The translations under genes were made by a program, and so were the position numbers. Shown piece by piece: positions 49,667 to 58,900 of a stretch of 60,577 nt of DNA. Below the pieces are notes generated by a model. The model did no database searches. It was not told the DNA's origin and saw nothing but the letters and a program-made list of their open reading frames with translations. Positions within the stretch are counted from its first letter, which is position 1. Each line of letters opens with the position of its first letter. The stretch spans positions 1-60,577 of the forward strand of contig JBMNPT010000012.1 of the NCBI GenBank assembly GCA_050943735.1, written 5' to 3'. The stretch is from JBMNPT01 sp050943735 (GTDB lineage: Bacteria > Bacillota > Clostridia > Oscillospirales > RGIG577).

Positions 49667-52141
49667 ATGCCAAAGTCACAATTCATTGATCCCAAACAGG
49701 TACGGGCACCTGGTGTATTGCATTTCCAGGATATTCCCCTCAATACATATCAGAAAAAACTGCATGATGTAAAGGATGAATTTTCTGCTGATACCCTCAA
49801 GGGCTTTTATGAGGATATGCGGCTGATACGGGAATTTGAAACCATGTTGGCGGGCATTCGTACCGTCAAGACTTACAATGGAGTCAACTATTCCTATACC
49901 GGTCCGGCCCACTTGTATCTGGGCCAGGAAGCCATGGCAGTGGGCGAGGCTCATGTGCTGGATCTGGATGACTATTCCTTCGGTACCCACCGGAGCCATG
50001 GTGAAGTAATCGCCCGTGGTATGGCGGCCATTCGTACACTGGACGATGATAAGCTCTACGAGATTATGAAGAACTTCAAAGAGGGCCGAATCCTGAAGAA
50101 TGTGGAATCCTTCAGCAAGAACAATGGCAATGTCAAGGCTCTGGCGGTGGACTTCTTCCTCTATGGCTTTATGACCGAGCTGTTCGGGCGTGAAATCGGC
50201 TTTACTGGCGGTTTGGGCAACTCCATGCACGTGTTCTTTACACCCTTTGGTATCTATCCCAACAACGCCATCGTAGGCGCCAGCGGCGGCATTGCGGCCG
50301 GTGCGGCGCTGTACAAAAAACTGCGCAAGGAAAAGGGTATCTGCGTGGTGAACAGCGGCGACGGCTCTCTGAGTACCGGTCATGCCTGGGAGGCCATCAA
50401 CTTTGCCACCATGGACCAGTATACCCAGCTGTGGGAGGAGGCCTACAAGGGAGGCCTGCCCATCCTCTTTAACTATGTGAATAACTATTACGCCATGAGT
50501 GGCCAGACCTATGGCGAGACCATGGGCTATGAGATTCTGGCTCGGGTGGGTGCTGCCTTCAATAAAGAACAGCTCCACGCAGAGCGAGTGGACGGCTATA
50601 ACATCTTTGCCGTTATCGACGCTTTCCGGCGCAAGAAGCAGCTGATCCTGGAGAACAAGGGTCCTGTGCTGCTGGATACCATCACCTATCGTCACACCGG
50701 ACACTCCGTCACCGACCAGTTTGCTTACCGGACCAAGGAAGAGATGGATCTGTGGATGGAAAACGATTCCATCGCCGAATACCAGAAGGCCATGATCGAC
50801 GAGGGCTTCTTCCAGCAAGAGGATGTATCTCGCATTGAAGAGGAGATCAAGGCCAAGATTACTGAGATCCTGAAACAGACCATTCGGGATGACCTCTCCC
50901 CCCGTATGGACTTTTTCAAGGACCCGGACGCCATCGCCCGCTGCATGTTCTCCAACGGATATCAGCGTAAAATGGGCGAGGGCGAGCCGGAAGTCATTGG
51001 AGAGAAGATGGACAACAGCCGTATGGCCAAGATTGCCAAGAAGAGCCGTACAGCCAAGGACGAAAACGGCAAGCCCGTTTCCGCTCTCAAGATGTATACC
51101 TATCGCGATGCCATTTTCGAAGCGTTGCTGGATAAATTCTATGAAGACCCGACCATGATTCTCTTTGGTGAGGACGTACGGGAGCACGGCAACTCCTTTG
51201 GTGTGCTGCAGGGCCTGTATGAGTCGGTTCCCTATCACCGTATGTTCAACGCGCCCATTGCGGAGTCCTCCATTGTGTCGGCGGCTGTGGGCTATGCCAT
51301 CAGCGGCGGACGTGCGGTACCTGAGATTATGTGGTGCGATTTCCTGGGTCGCTGCGCCGATGAGCTGTTCAATCAGCTGGCTAAGTGGCAGGGTATGAGT
51401 GCCGGCATTCTGAAGATGCCCTGTACCGTACGTGTATCGGTAGGCGCCTTCTATGGTGCGCAGCACTCTCAGGATTGGACCTCTCTGTGTGCACATATTC
51501 CGGGTCTCAAGATTGTATATCCGGCTTCTCCCTATGACGCCAAGGGCCTGTTGAATTCCGCACTGGCTGCTACCGATCCTGTGATGTACTTTGAGAGCCA
51601 GAAGCTGTATGACAAGGGCGAGGAATTCCATGAAGGCGGTGTGCCGGCGGAATACTATGAGGTGCCCATCGGCAAGGCGGACATCAAGAGAGCAGGTAAG
51701 GATCTGACCATTCTTACCTTTGGTCCCACTCTGTACAGCGCACTGGCTGCGGCGGATGAGCTGAAGGAAAAGTGGGGCATGGAAGCCGAAGTGATCGATG
51801 GCCGTACCCTGGTTCCCTTTGACTATGAAACTCTGGTGGAATCGGTGAAGAAGACTGGACGGCTGGTGCTGGTGAGCGATGCCTGCGAGCGCGGCAGCTA
51901 CATTAAGACCATTGCCAGCAATATGACGGAATTGGCCTTTGATTATCTGGATGCGCCGCCGGTTTGCATCGGCTCTCACAACTGGGTATCTCCCTGTCCG
52001 GAACTGGAGAAGTTCTTCTTCCCGCAGAAGGATTTGATTTTGGATAACATTCACGAGAAGATCGTGCCCCTGCCCGGACATGTATGCCAGTATCGGGTGA
52101 GCAATGAGGAAAAGATGCGCTGCGAAAAGCTGGGCATTTAA
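49667..52141 (+). CDS. Fused E1 alpha-beta thiamine-diphosphate-dependent dehydrogenase
   Basis: The 824-residue protein fuses both subunits of a pyruvate/acetoin/branched-chain-type E1 component. The alpha half (about 40-405) has GTHRSHGEVIARG, the thiamine-diphosphate motif GDGSLSTGHAWEAIN (231-245) and YRHTGHSVTD. The beta half (about 470-824) has GEDV (501-504), PIAES (530-534) and the usual carboxyl transketolase-like domain. E1 enzymes decarboxylate a 2-oxoacid or cleave an acyloin and pass the acyl group to E2. No E2 lipoyl transferase or E3 lies in the window. ATG 49667 has AGGAGG upstream. Codon use suggests strong expression. The substrate is unknown. Confidence 0.92.
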   Translation: MPKSQFIDPKQVRAPGVLHFQDIPLNTYQKKLHDVKDEFSADTLKGFYEDMRLIREFETMLAGIRTVKTYNGVNYSYTGPAHLYLGQEAMAVGEAHVLDLDDYSFGTHRSHGEVIARGMAAIRTLDDDKLYEIMKNFKEGRILKNVESFSKNNGNVKALAVDFFLYGFMTELFGREIGFTGGLGNSMHVFFTPFGIYPNNAIVGASGGIAAGAALYKKLRKEKGICVVNSGDGSLSTGHAWEAINFATMDQYTQLWEEAYKGGLPILFNYVNNYYAMSGQTYGETMGYEILARVGAAFNKEQLHAERVDGYNIFAVIDAFRRKKQLILENKGPVLLDTITYRHTGHSVTDQFAYRTKEEMDLWMENDSIAEYQKAMIDEGFFQQEDVSRIEEEIKAKITEILKQTIRDDLSPRMDFFKDPDAIARCMFSNGYQRKMGEGEPEVIGEKMDNSRMAKIAKKSRTAKDENGKPVSALKMYTYRDAIFEALLDKFYEDPTMILFGEDVREHGNSFGVLQGLYESVPYHRMFNAPIAESSIVSAAVGYAISGGRAVPEIMWCDFLGRCADELFNQLAKWQGMSAGILKMPCTVRVSVGAFYGAQHSQDWTSLCAHIPGLKIVYPASPYDAKGLLNSALAATDPVMYFESQKLYDKGEEFHEGGVPAEYYEVPIGKADIKRAGKDLTILTFGPTLYSALAAADELKEKWGMEAEVIDGRTLVPFDYETLVESVKKTGRLVLVSDACERGSYIKTIASNMTELAFDYLDAPPVCIGSHNWVSPCPELEKFFFPQKDLILDNIHEKIVPLPGHVCQYRVSNEEKMRCEKLGI

Positions 52142-52148
52142 TGTAATC

Positions 52149-52211
52149 AAAAAAAGAACGCCATATTCATGGCGTTCTTTTTTTATGCAAAAAACCGGGG
52201 GCTTTGCCCCC
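52149..52211. terminator. Terminators after the E1 fusion gene
   Basis: A perfect hairpin (AAAAAAAGAACGCCAT and complement, 52149-52184) with T-runs on both strands, then a second GGGGGC-TTT-GCCCCC hairpin (52197-52211), between convergent genes. Confidence 0.9.
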
Positions 52212-52245
52212 AGTCTTTTGCCGTTATGAAGAAAAAGAATATGAT

Positions 52246-53094
52246 TTATACCGATGCTTTAACAGGACGACCATAGACTGCCTGAGCAATGGGAGCCAAA
52301 TGACGGATGGCACCCAGAGCGGCTTCTTCCTGATTGGGAATCTGGTAAATTTCAGTACAGAAGGGGCCATCATATCCCGCGTCGCGGAAAGCGGTGAGAA
52401 TTTTGGTGAAATCCAGTCCGCAGTGTCCCGGGTACCGACGGTTGTTGTCCGCCAGATGAACGTGAACATTATAGGGCTGATACGTACGGATGGTTTCGAA
52501 ATAATCTTTTTCCTCAATGTGCATATGGAACAGGTCCATCATGATTTTGCAGTAGGGGTTGTCCACCAGCTTGGTGAAGTCCACTGCATCTCCTACCGTA
52601 TTGATGAAGTTGGTTTGCATGATGGTTACATTTTCCATGGCCAGATAGACGTTTTTCTTGCCGCTGTACTCGCTCAGTTCTTTCATGGCGTCCACCGCCC
52701 AGCCCAAGGTGACTTCATCGGGAATGTCATGCTGATATTGACCGCGCACCCGTCCTATGTTTACGTTGCCCCCCATGGCTGCCGCGAAATCAATGATACC
52801 CTTGACACGACGAATGGCTTCCGCACGCCGTTCTGGATCGGCGTCCATAAAGGTAAGCCCCAGCTGACCGCAGATTTCGCCGGTGCAAACCAGTACCACA
52901 TCTAGGTTTTTCTGCTCTTTTAGCCGGTCAATGGCATGCCAGTCCAAAGCCTGAGGGTTGAGGGTCATGAATTCCACACCGTCATAGCCAGCCTGAGAAA
53001 GGAAGGAAAAACTGTTTTCCAACGTTCCCTGAAAAGCCGTTACACTGGGGTCGATTTTCACATCGGGGGTTGCCACCTGATAACACAATTTCAT
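52246..53094 (-). CDS. Sugar phosphate isomerase/epimerase (xylose isomerase-like TIM barrel) 1
   Basis: The 282-residue protein is an AP-endonuclease-2 family TIM barrel, as in IolE, IolI and hydroxypyruvate isomerase. The catalytic barrel shows GYDGVEFMT (36-44), LAMENVTIM, KIMMDLFHMHIEE and HVHLADNNRRYPGHCGLDF, supplying the usual Glu, Asp, His and late Glu (CTEIYQ) metal ligands. It should isomerise or epimerise a sugar or keto-sugar. It diverges from the second isomerase gene, with three operator half-sites in its promoter. Confidence 0.9.
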   Translation of the reverse strand: MKLCYQVATPDVKIDPSVTAFQGTLENSFSFLSQAGYDGVEFMTLNPQALDWHAIDRLKEQKNLDVVLVCTGEICGQLGLTFMDADPERRAEAIRRVKGIIDFAAAMGGNVNIGRVRGQYQHDIPDEVTLGWAVDAMKELSEYSGKKNVYLAMENVTIMQTNFINTVGDAVDFTKLVDNPYCKIMMDLFHMHIEEKDYFETIRTYQPYNVHVHLADNNRRYPGHCGLDFTKILTAFRDAGYDGPFCTEIYQIPNQEEAALGAIRHLAPIAQAVYGRPVKASV

Positions 53095-53205
53095 ATGAAT
53101 CCGTCCCTTCGTTTTATTTTCCGGCGGGCAAAATCTGCTGCCGATATTTCATGGAGGATAGAAGTACTTTAGTGCTGCACTTCTATTATAGCAGATATGC
53201 AGATG

Positions 53206-53238
53206 ATCAGAACATCTGATTTTATGATAATCAGATGT
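53206..53238. promoter_or_regulatory. Cluster of inverted operator half-sites before isomerase 1
   Basis: ATCAGAACATCTGAT (53206-53220) is a perfect palindrome. ACATCTGATT (53212-53221) also pairs perfectly with AATCAGATGT (53229-53238). The three half-sites cover the -35 region of the leftward gene. Confidence 0.7.
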
Positions 53239-53339
53239 AATAAAAATAGCAATGTTTGAGTTCAACAAAAAGAGCAGGGAAATACTATAAAATCTAAACA
53301 AAAAGCAAGATGGACTATGGGTAAAAAGAGAGAAAGACG

Positions 53340-53377
53340 AAAAGTCAATTGACTTTTTATTGCCAAACTTTCATACT
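53340..53377 (+). promoter_or_regulatory. Promoter with 18-bp palindrome before isomerase 2
   Basis: AAAAGTCAATTGACTTTT (53340-53357) is a perfect palindrome that contains the -35 box TTGACT (53349-53354); CATACT (53372-53377) is the -10 box, 17 bases on. A regulator bound there would block the promoter. Confidence 0.72.
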
Positions 53378-53432
53378 GGGAGGAGAGAATGTTGCAATTT
53401 TGCAGTTCATTATGGTCTAGGAGGAATTGTAA

Positions 53433-54257
53433 ATGAAAATCAGTTGTCTGCCGGTTTCCCTGTTTTCTCAAATTTTATCGGGGGAGATTTCTCTGAGAAA
53501 GTGGGCCGAAATTGGTAAGGAAAGTGGCTTGGATGGCATTGATTTCAGCAGTATGTTCATCACCAGCCATACGCCGGTATTTTTACGGGAGGTGGGAGAA
53601 GCACTGCAAGAGGTGGGAATGCCTCTGGTCATGGTGACAACTTATCCCGATTTTACACACCCATCGGCAGTGCAGCGGGAGAGAGAACTGTGTTACTTGG
53701 AGTATGATTTTGCAGTGGCTTCTCAATTGGGAGCAAAGTATGTACGGGTACTGGCAGGACAGGCTCATCCCGGAGTAACCCGAGAACAGGGAATTTCTTG
53801 GGCGGTGGAAAATTTGAAGCGGGCCACACAACTGGCAGCTAAGTACAATATCATTCCTGTCTATGAGAATCATGCAAAACCCGGTGCGTGGGATTACATT
53901 GATTTTTCTCATCCGGTGGATATTTTTACAGAAATCTATGAGAAGACAGAAGATGTAGGGCTGCGGGTGAACTTTGATACGGCCAATGTGGTGGCGGCAG
54001 GATCTGATACACTGGCGCTGCTGCAAAAGGTTTTGCCCCGGCTGGAAACCGTCCATGGAGCGGACAGCTCTACGTGGGGTACATTGACACATTGTATGTT
54101 GGGTGAAGGATTGTCTCCGCTGAAGGAAATTTTCAGTATGTTGAAGCAGCATGGGTTTGATGGATGGATTTGCATAGAGGAAGGCAGCGGACGAGGCCCC
54201 TCCGGCATTGCACAAGCCACACAGTATGTGCGTTCTACCTGGGATGTAATACAATAA
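53433..54257 (+). CDS. Sugar phosphate isomerase/epimerase (xylose isomerase-like TIM barrel) 2
   Basis: The 274-residue protein is a second AP-endonuclease-2 family TIM barrel, clearly different from the one encoded divergently. Barrel motifs are SGLDGIDFSSMF (31-42), KYVRVLAGQAHPG, PVYENHAKPG (metal-ligand Glu), LRVNFDTANVVAAG (metal-ligand Asp) and ICIEEGSG (late Glu). It probably acts on a related sugar or keto acid. TAGGAGGAATTG precedes ATG 53433. Confidence 0.9.
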   Translation: MKISCLPVSLFSQILSGEISLRKWAEIGKESGLDGIDFSSMFITSHTPVFLREVGEALQEVGMPLVMVTTYPDFTHPSAVQRERELCYLEYDFAVASQLGAKYVRVLAGQAHPGVTREQGISWAVENLKRATQLAAKYNIIPVYENHAKPGAWDYIDFSHPVDIFTEIYEKTEDVGLRVNFDTANVVAAGSDTLALLQKVLPRLETVHGADSSTWGTLTHCMLGEGLSPLKEIFSMLKQHGFDGWICIEEGSGRGPSGIAQATQYVRSTWDVIQ

Positions 54258-54260
54258 GAA

Positions 54261-54288
54261 AGAAAAAGCCCGTTACCGGGCTTTTTCT
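54261..54288 (+). terminator. Terminator after isomerase 2
   Basis: AGAAAAAGCCCG-TTAC-CGGGCTTTTTCT followed by further T residues. Confidence 0.92.
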
Positions 54289-54302
54289 TTTGTCGCTTCT
54301 TG

Positions 54303-54331
54303 TTGCAATGTGGATGTGCAGGAGGTACAAT
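54303..54331 (+). promoter_or_regulatory. Promoter of the SLH-C39 gene
   Basis: TTGCAA (54303-54308) and TACAAT (54326-54331) with a 17-base spacer, 24 bases before the start codon. Confidence 0.7.
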
Positions 54332-54355
54332 AGAACACAGGAGGGACTGTGAAAA

Positions 54356-55924
54356 ATGAGAAAAAGAATGATTGCAATGGGACTTGTGTGTTGTGTGATG
54401 CTGAGCACCTCCATGGCAGGGGCTCTGTCTACGGATGTGCAGCGGCATTGGTCTGCGACGGCAGTCAACACACTGGTGGAGCATGGAAAAATGAAAGGCT
54501 ATCCCGATGGGACCTTCCGGCCCAATCAGTTGGTGACGCGGGAAGAGGCGGCTTCTTTGCTGTCGTCTTTCATACAGGAGAGCACAGAAGAGCCGGAAGA
54601 AAACACCGGAGAAGTGTTGGAAGAAGAGAAACCGGAAGAAGTAGTGCCTCAGATACAGTTTGCTGATGTACAGGACAGATGGTCAGAAAAGGCCATTGAG
54701 CAGCTGTGTCAACTGGGAGTCACCCAGGGAATGGAGGATGGTCTGTTTCATCCGGCTGATCCGTTGACTCGAGAGCAATTCAGTGTGATGCTGTACAATT
54801 TGATGATATCCAACGGCGAGTTAGAGCCAGTAGAAGAGCCGGAAGAGGAAGAATCGGCCGGTACACAGGACGAAACTCAAACGGAAGTGCCCCAGGAGCC
54901 GGCGGAAGGAGAAACATCCGAGCCTCAGGAGGGAACACAGACCGAAGAACCTCAGGAGGAAATAACACAACAGCCGGTGGAAGGAGAAACATCTGATTCC
55001 CAGGAAGGAACACAGATGGAGGAGCCTCAGGAGTCTGGGGAGGAAAATCAAGGGGAAGTGACCCAAGAGGCAGAGGAACAAGAACCCTCTGATCCTGCGG
55101 AAGAAACTACCGGCGAAGAACAGACGGAAGAAGAAAACCCCCAGGAAATTGAACCGGTTTTCCCGGATGTAGAGGGGCGGTATGGCGAACAGGCCATTGC
55201 CGCGCTGTGCCAGCAGGGGATTTTGAAGGGCTATCCGGATGGGACTTTCCGGCCGGATACCGCTATGACTCGGGCGGAAATTGCTTCTGCTCTCTTTGCG
55301 TATTCGGGGTATGACCCTATTGAACCGGTGTTGCAGTTCCCGGAATCCTGGGTGATTGACGTACCCTATATCAGTCAGGTGTATCCCGTATATGCTCCGG
55401 TAGGATGCGAGCCCACTTCACTGTTGATGGGCCTGAAAGCCAAGGGATATGCTCAGGATGTGGGACTGCGGCAGTTTTTGGATGAGCTGCCTCGGCACAC
55501 CTCCAACCCTGCCAAAGGTTTTGTAGGGTCTCCCTATACCCCCAATGTAAATTTGCGAACCACCATCTATCCCGCCAAACTGGCGGAGTATGGAAGCCGG
55601 TATGGACGGGTGGTGGACATTTCGGGTTACAGCCCCGAGCAGCTACAGATGGAAATTCTGTCCGGCAATCCGGTGGTGGCCTATGTAACGCTGTATTGGC
55701 AAAATCCATATTACCGCAATTACAACATTGAAGGCCAGACCCAAAGCCTGCTGCGCAACAACCATGCAGTGCTGGTATGCGGATATGACAGCAAAACCAA
55801 CTATTACTATATCGCAGACCCCTATAATGTAAAGAACCCCACCAAGGAGTATTTTTACTGGATCGATGGAGAGACCTTTGACCGGCTGTACAATGTACGC
55901 CGTCACGCGTTGATGGTAGAATAA
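54356..55924 (+). CDS. SLH-domain protein with C39-like peptidase domain
   Basis: The 522-residue surface protein has a signal peptide (about 1-24). SLH modules lie at about 26-70, 100-145 and 268-315, with the KGYPDGTFRP motif seen in the first and last. A Glu/Gln/Thr/Pro-rich linker (about 157-258) splits the second and third modules. A carboxyl C39_2 (YvpB-like) domain (about 330-520) follows, with Cys351 in VGCEPTS, His470 in NNHAVLVCGY and Asp488 in IADPYN as the likely triad. It should be anchored to pyruvylated cell-wall polymer and act on extracellular peptides; activity is inferred. It faces the large SLH gene across a shared terminator. Confidence 0.9.
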   Translation: MRKRMIAMGLVCCVMLSTSMAGALSTDVQRHWSATAVNTLVEHGKMKGYPDGTFRPNQLVTREEAASLLSSFIQESTEEPEENTGEVLEEEKPEEVVPQIQFADVQDRWSEKAIEQLCQLGVTQGMEDGLFHPADPLTREQFSVMLYNLMISNGELEPVEEPEEEESAGTQDETQTEVPQEPAEGETSEPQEGTQTEEPQEEITQQPVEGETSDSQEGTQMEEPQESGEENQGEVTQEAEEQEPSDPAEETTGEEQTEEENPQEIEPVFPDVEGRYGEQAIAALCQQGILKGYPDGTFRPDTAMTRAEIASALFAYSGYDPIEPVLQFPESWVIDVPYISQVYPVYAPVGCEPTSLLMGLKAKGYAQDVGLRQFLDELPRHTSNPAKGFVGSPYTPNVNLRTTIYPAKLAEYGSRYGRVVDISGYSPEQLQMEILSGNPVVAYVTLYWQNPYYRNYNIEGQTQSLLRNNHAVLVCGYDSKTNYYYIADPYNVKNPTKEYFYWIDGETFDRLYNVRRHALMVE

Positions 55925-55935
55925 CCACATAGAAT

Positions 55936-55971
55936 AAAAAATCCCCTGTGCATATGCACAGGGGATTTTTT
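55936..55971. terminator. Bidirectional terminator between the two SLH genes
   Basis: A fully self-complementary hairpin (AAAAAATCCCCTGTGCAT and complement) with T-runs on both strands. Confidence 0.94.
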
Positions 55972-55978
55972 GATTGTT

Positions 55979-58900
55979 TTACTTGGCGCTTACGGTGAAG
56001 TTGGAAATGGTTGCTGTTACATTTTCATAGGTGTAACCGCACCAGTAAATGCCCTTCTTGTCCGCGCCGCCCTTGCCGGTGATGGGCTGCTGCAGGCTGG
56101 CATTGCCCTTGGGCGCAATGGTCAATTCCGTCTTGGGGGTTCCGCCATCCAGCGTATAAGTCACCGTTACAGTATAGGTGCCGCTGGATCGGAAGGCTGC
56201 ATCATCACTGATGAGAGTGTTGCCTGCGAAGTTGTAGAGCCCTTCCCCTTGCTTCAGTACGAAGTGGGCGTCAGAAGCATAGTTGGTGTTGCCGGTGTTG
56301 ACGCTCAGCACGCCATCGCTTTCACCGGTGAAGTTCACCGTCAGGTCATAGGAAATGGTGTAGGTGACGTTGGCCAGATCTACATTGTCCAGCTGGAAGT
56401 AAGGAAGCCGGCCATCCTCGGCCTTTTCCATTTCCAGAGAACCATCCTCTTTGACCTCAGCAAAGGAAGTGTGAGTGGCATGGTCAGTGCCGGGCTTTGC
56501 CACGCAATCTGCACAGAAGAAGTCTGTCACATCCTCAAACTTTTCAGGGGTCAATTCCACTTCAAAGTTGCTGGGGTTGTCCACAACCACACCGGTGGTG
56601 TTGCCTGCAAAGGAAACGCCTGCTTTGCCGGTCGGTACACGATAGTCGATGACTTCCGCGCCGCCGATGGTGGATACACCCGGCAGAGTGGTGGTGCTGG
56701 GCTCCACAGCCTGGCCGTCGATGGTCACACCGGTGGGGCCCTGGTTGTTCTTCATGGGCTCGCCGAACACGATGTCTCGGTTGTTGTCCACGAAGGTGCA
56801 GCCGGTGATGCTCACTCCAGTCAGAGTGGCAGGTTTGGTGCTGTAAGAAGGAGCGTCATCTCTGGCCTTGATGAGCAGTGCGCCGCCCAAGCCTGCGCCA
56901 TTGCCTTTGAAGTAGCAATTTTCAATGGTGATGTTCTCATAGTCGCCGTATTTCAGGTTGATGTCCACTGCGGTGGCCATGTTGCTGGCAGCGCCGGTTG
57001 CTCTGGTGCCGCAGTTGATGAACTGGCAGCCTGTGATGGTGGAGTTGGACATCGCCTCAATGTAAATGGCCTTCTGATAATTGTCCTTGAACATGCCACC
57101 GGTGATATTGACGGTGGTATTGGCAGCGGTATCTTTGGGAATATCCCGATAGATGCCGAACTCAAAGCCTTCTACATTGCAATCAGTGAGGGTCAAAGTC
57201 ATAGCATCGGTGCTGCTGGGAATCTTAATGGCGGAGCCGCTCTTGTCTGCCTTTTTCAGGGTCAGATCGGTGAGCGTCAGAGCAGTGGTGTCTACAGGCA
57301 CATTGATTCCGTAGTTGGCAGTGGTGGTGATGATCTTGCCGGCACCGTCAATGGTGAGGCCATCGGCGAAACCAGACAGAGGTGCGGTAAGTTCCACATC
57401 TCTGATCAGTTTCACAGTGGAGTTTGCTTGGGCGTTGGCAATGGCATCGGCGAAAGTGCCGGTGACCTGCTGGCCTGCCTCGTTGGTGTAGGAGGCTTCA
57501 GTGCTTTCCCAGTCACCTACACCGGGCTTGACTGCACCGTGATCGATGGTGGAAGGATCATTAAACACCTTGTAGTAACCAGCCTTGTCAGTATCGCCGC
57601 CCCAGGTCTGGTACTGATAGGTCACACTGTCAAAGGTGCAGTCGTTCATGGTGAGCTCATTGGTGTCTCTCATGGAAGCCGCGCACCAGACACTTTCAAA
57701 ATGTACATTCTCCATGGCCATGGTGTTGTTCTGGTAGCCGGAGGCCAGCTGTACACCAAACAGGAAGTCCTTGAAAGTGACATTCTTGACGGTGAAGTCA
57801 TAGTTTTCACGAGTGAAATTCACACTGCCAGTATTGATGCCTACTTCCGCATCCACCTTGTCATCCACCAGGGTGAAATCAGAGAAGGTGATGGGGTAAG
57901 CAGAGCCATCGGGATATTGCGACTGGCCGATGCCGCCATTGAAGTTGATGAAGATATGTCCATTGATGGTGGTGGCATCTTCACCCGCACCGATCAGGCT
58001 GACCGGATGGGCCAGAGCAAAGGCGCTGGTGCCATTCACCTGAGGAGCCTGATAGGTTCCCTCGTCCAGCTGGATGCGGGCCCCGGCGGAAGCTACGCTC
58101 AAAATGTAGCTCAGCGCATTGCCATTGGCTTCGGCACTGCCAAAGATACCCGGAACTACAAAATCCACATTGGTCTTTGCGGTGGCGGTGTACTCATACT
58201 TGGTGTAGAATGTACCACTCTTCTTCTCAAACATAGCCACGCCTCTGGCTCCGCAGTTTGCGGCATCACCAATGGTGACAGAAGCGGTGGTCTTGTTGTC
58301 CTCAATGATGGTGAACGCATCCTTCAGGCCATCGGTCTTGTCCAGAATCAGCTCAGAAGGAGTGGTCACACCGACGCCTTGAGAAACGTCGATGCTCTGG
58401 CCCCAGGCGCTGCCTTCAATGGTTAGATTGGTGGCTTTCACTTTAGAGCCGTTGACCGTAATGCCGTTGCCGGCGCTGTTCTTGATGGTCACATTTTCCA
58501 AAATGACCCAGTTATCAGCAGCAGAACTCTTGTTGTTATTGTAGACCTGCAGACCCTTGGCAGTTCCGGCATTGTCCAGAGTGAGGTTTTTCAGGGTCAC
58601 ATTGGCTCCGATCACGTTGATCAGTTTATCGCCGCTGATGCCGTTAGAGGAGATGGTGTTGTTGCCGCCATCGACGGTAATGGTGATGTCGTTGGCGTTG
58701 GTGAATACCATTTCCTGGGTCAAAGCCTGATCTTTCAGCAGGGTGATGGTGACATCCTGGGTGGCAGCGTTCAAATCAGTCAGCGCCGCTTCCAGAGAGG
58801 TGTATCCCTTGTCGCCAATATAGACGGTGGCGGGAACTTCGGGTTCCGGATTTTCAACCCACTTGGCGGTGAGGGTCAGGCTGCCGGTGATGGGGGTGGT

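Larger units (their letters stand above)
53095..53432. other. Divergent control region of the two isomerase genes
   Basis: The 338 bases hold promoters on both sides and no coding frame I can support. On the left is a minus-strand TATAAT (53190-53185) with no good -35. Next come the ATCAGA/TCTGAT half-site cluster (53206-53238) and an AT-rich middle with no further feature seen. On the right is a TTGACT-17-CATACT promoter with an 18-bp palindrome on its -35 box. Confidence 0.6.

Noticed and set aside
49676..52150. 824-codon open frame antisense to the E1 fusion gene
   Set aside because: The mirror-frame ORF has no promoter or ribosome binding site, and the plus strand shows full E1 motifs.
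55970..58426. 818-codon open frame on the plus strand opposite the beta-helix gene
   Set aside because: It is antisense to a clearly coding SLH gene, has no signal or known domain, and arises from codon bias of the real gene.
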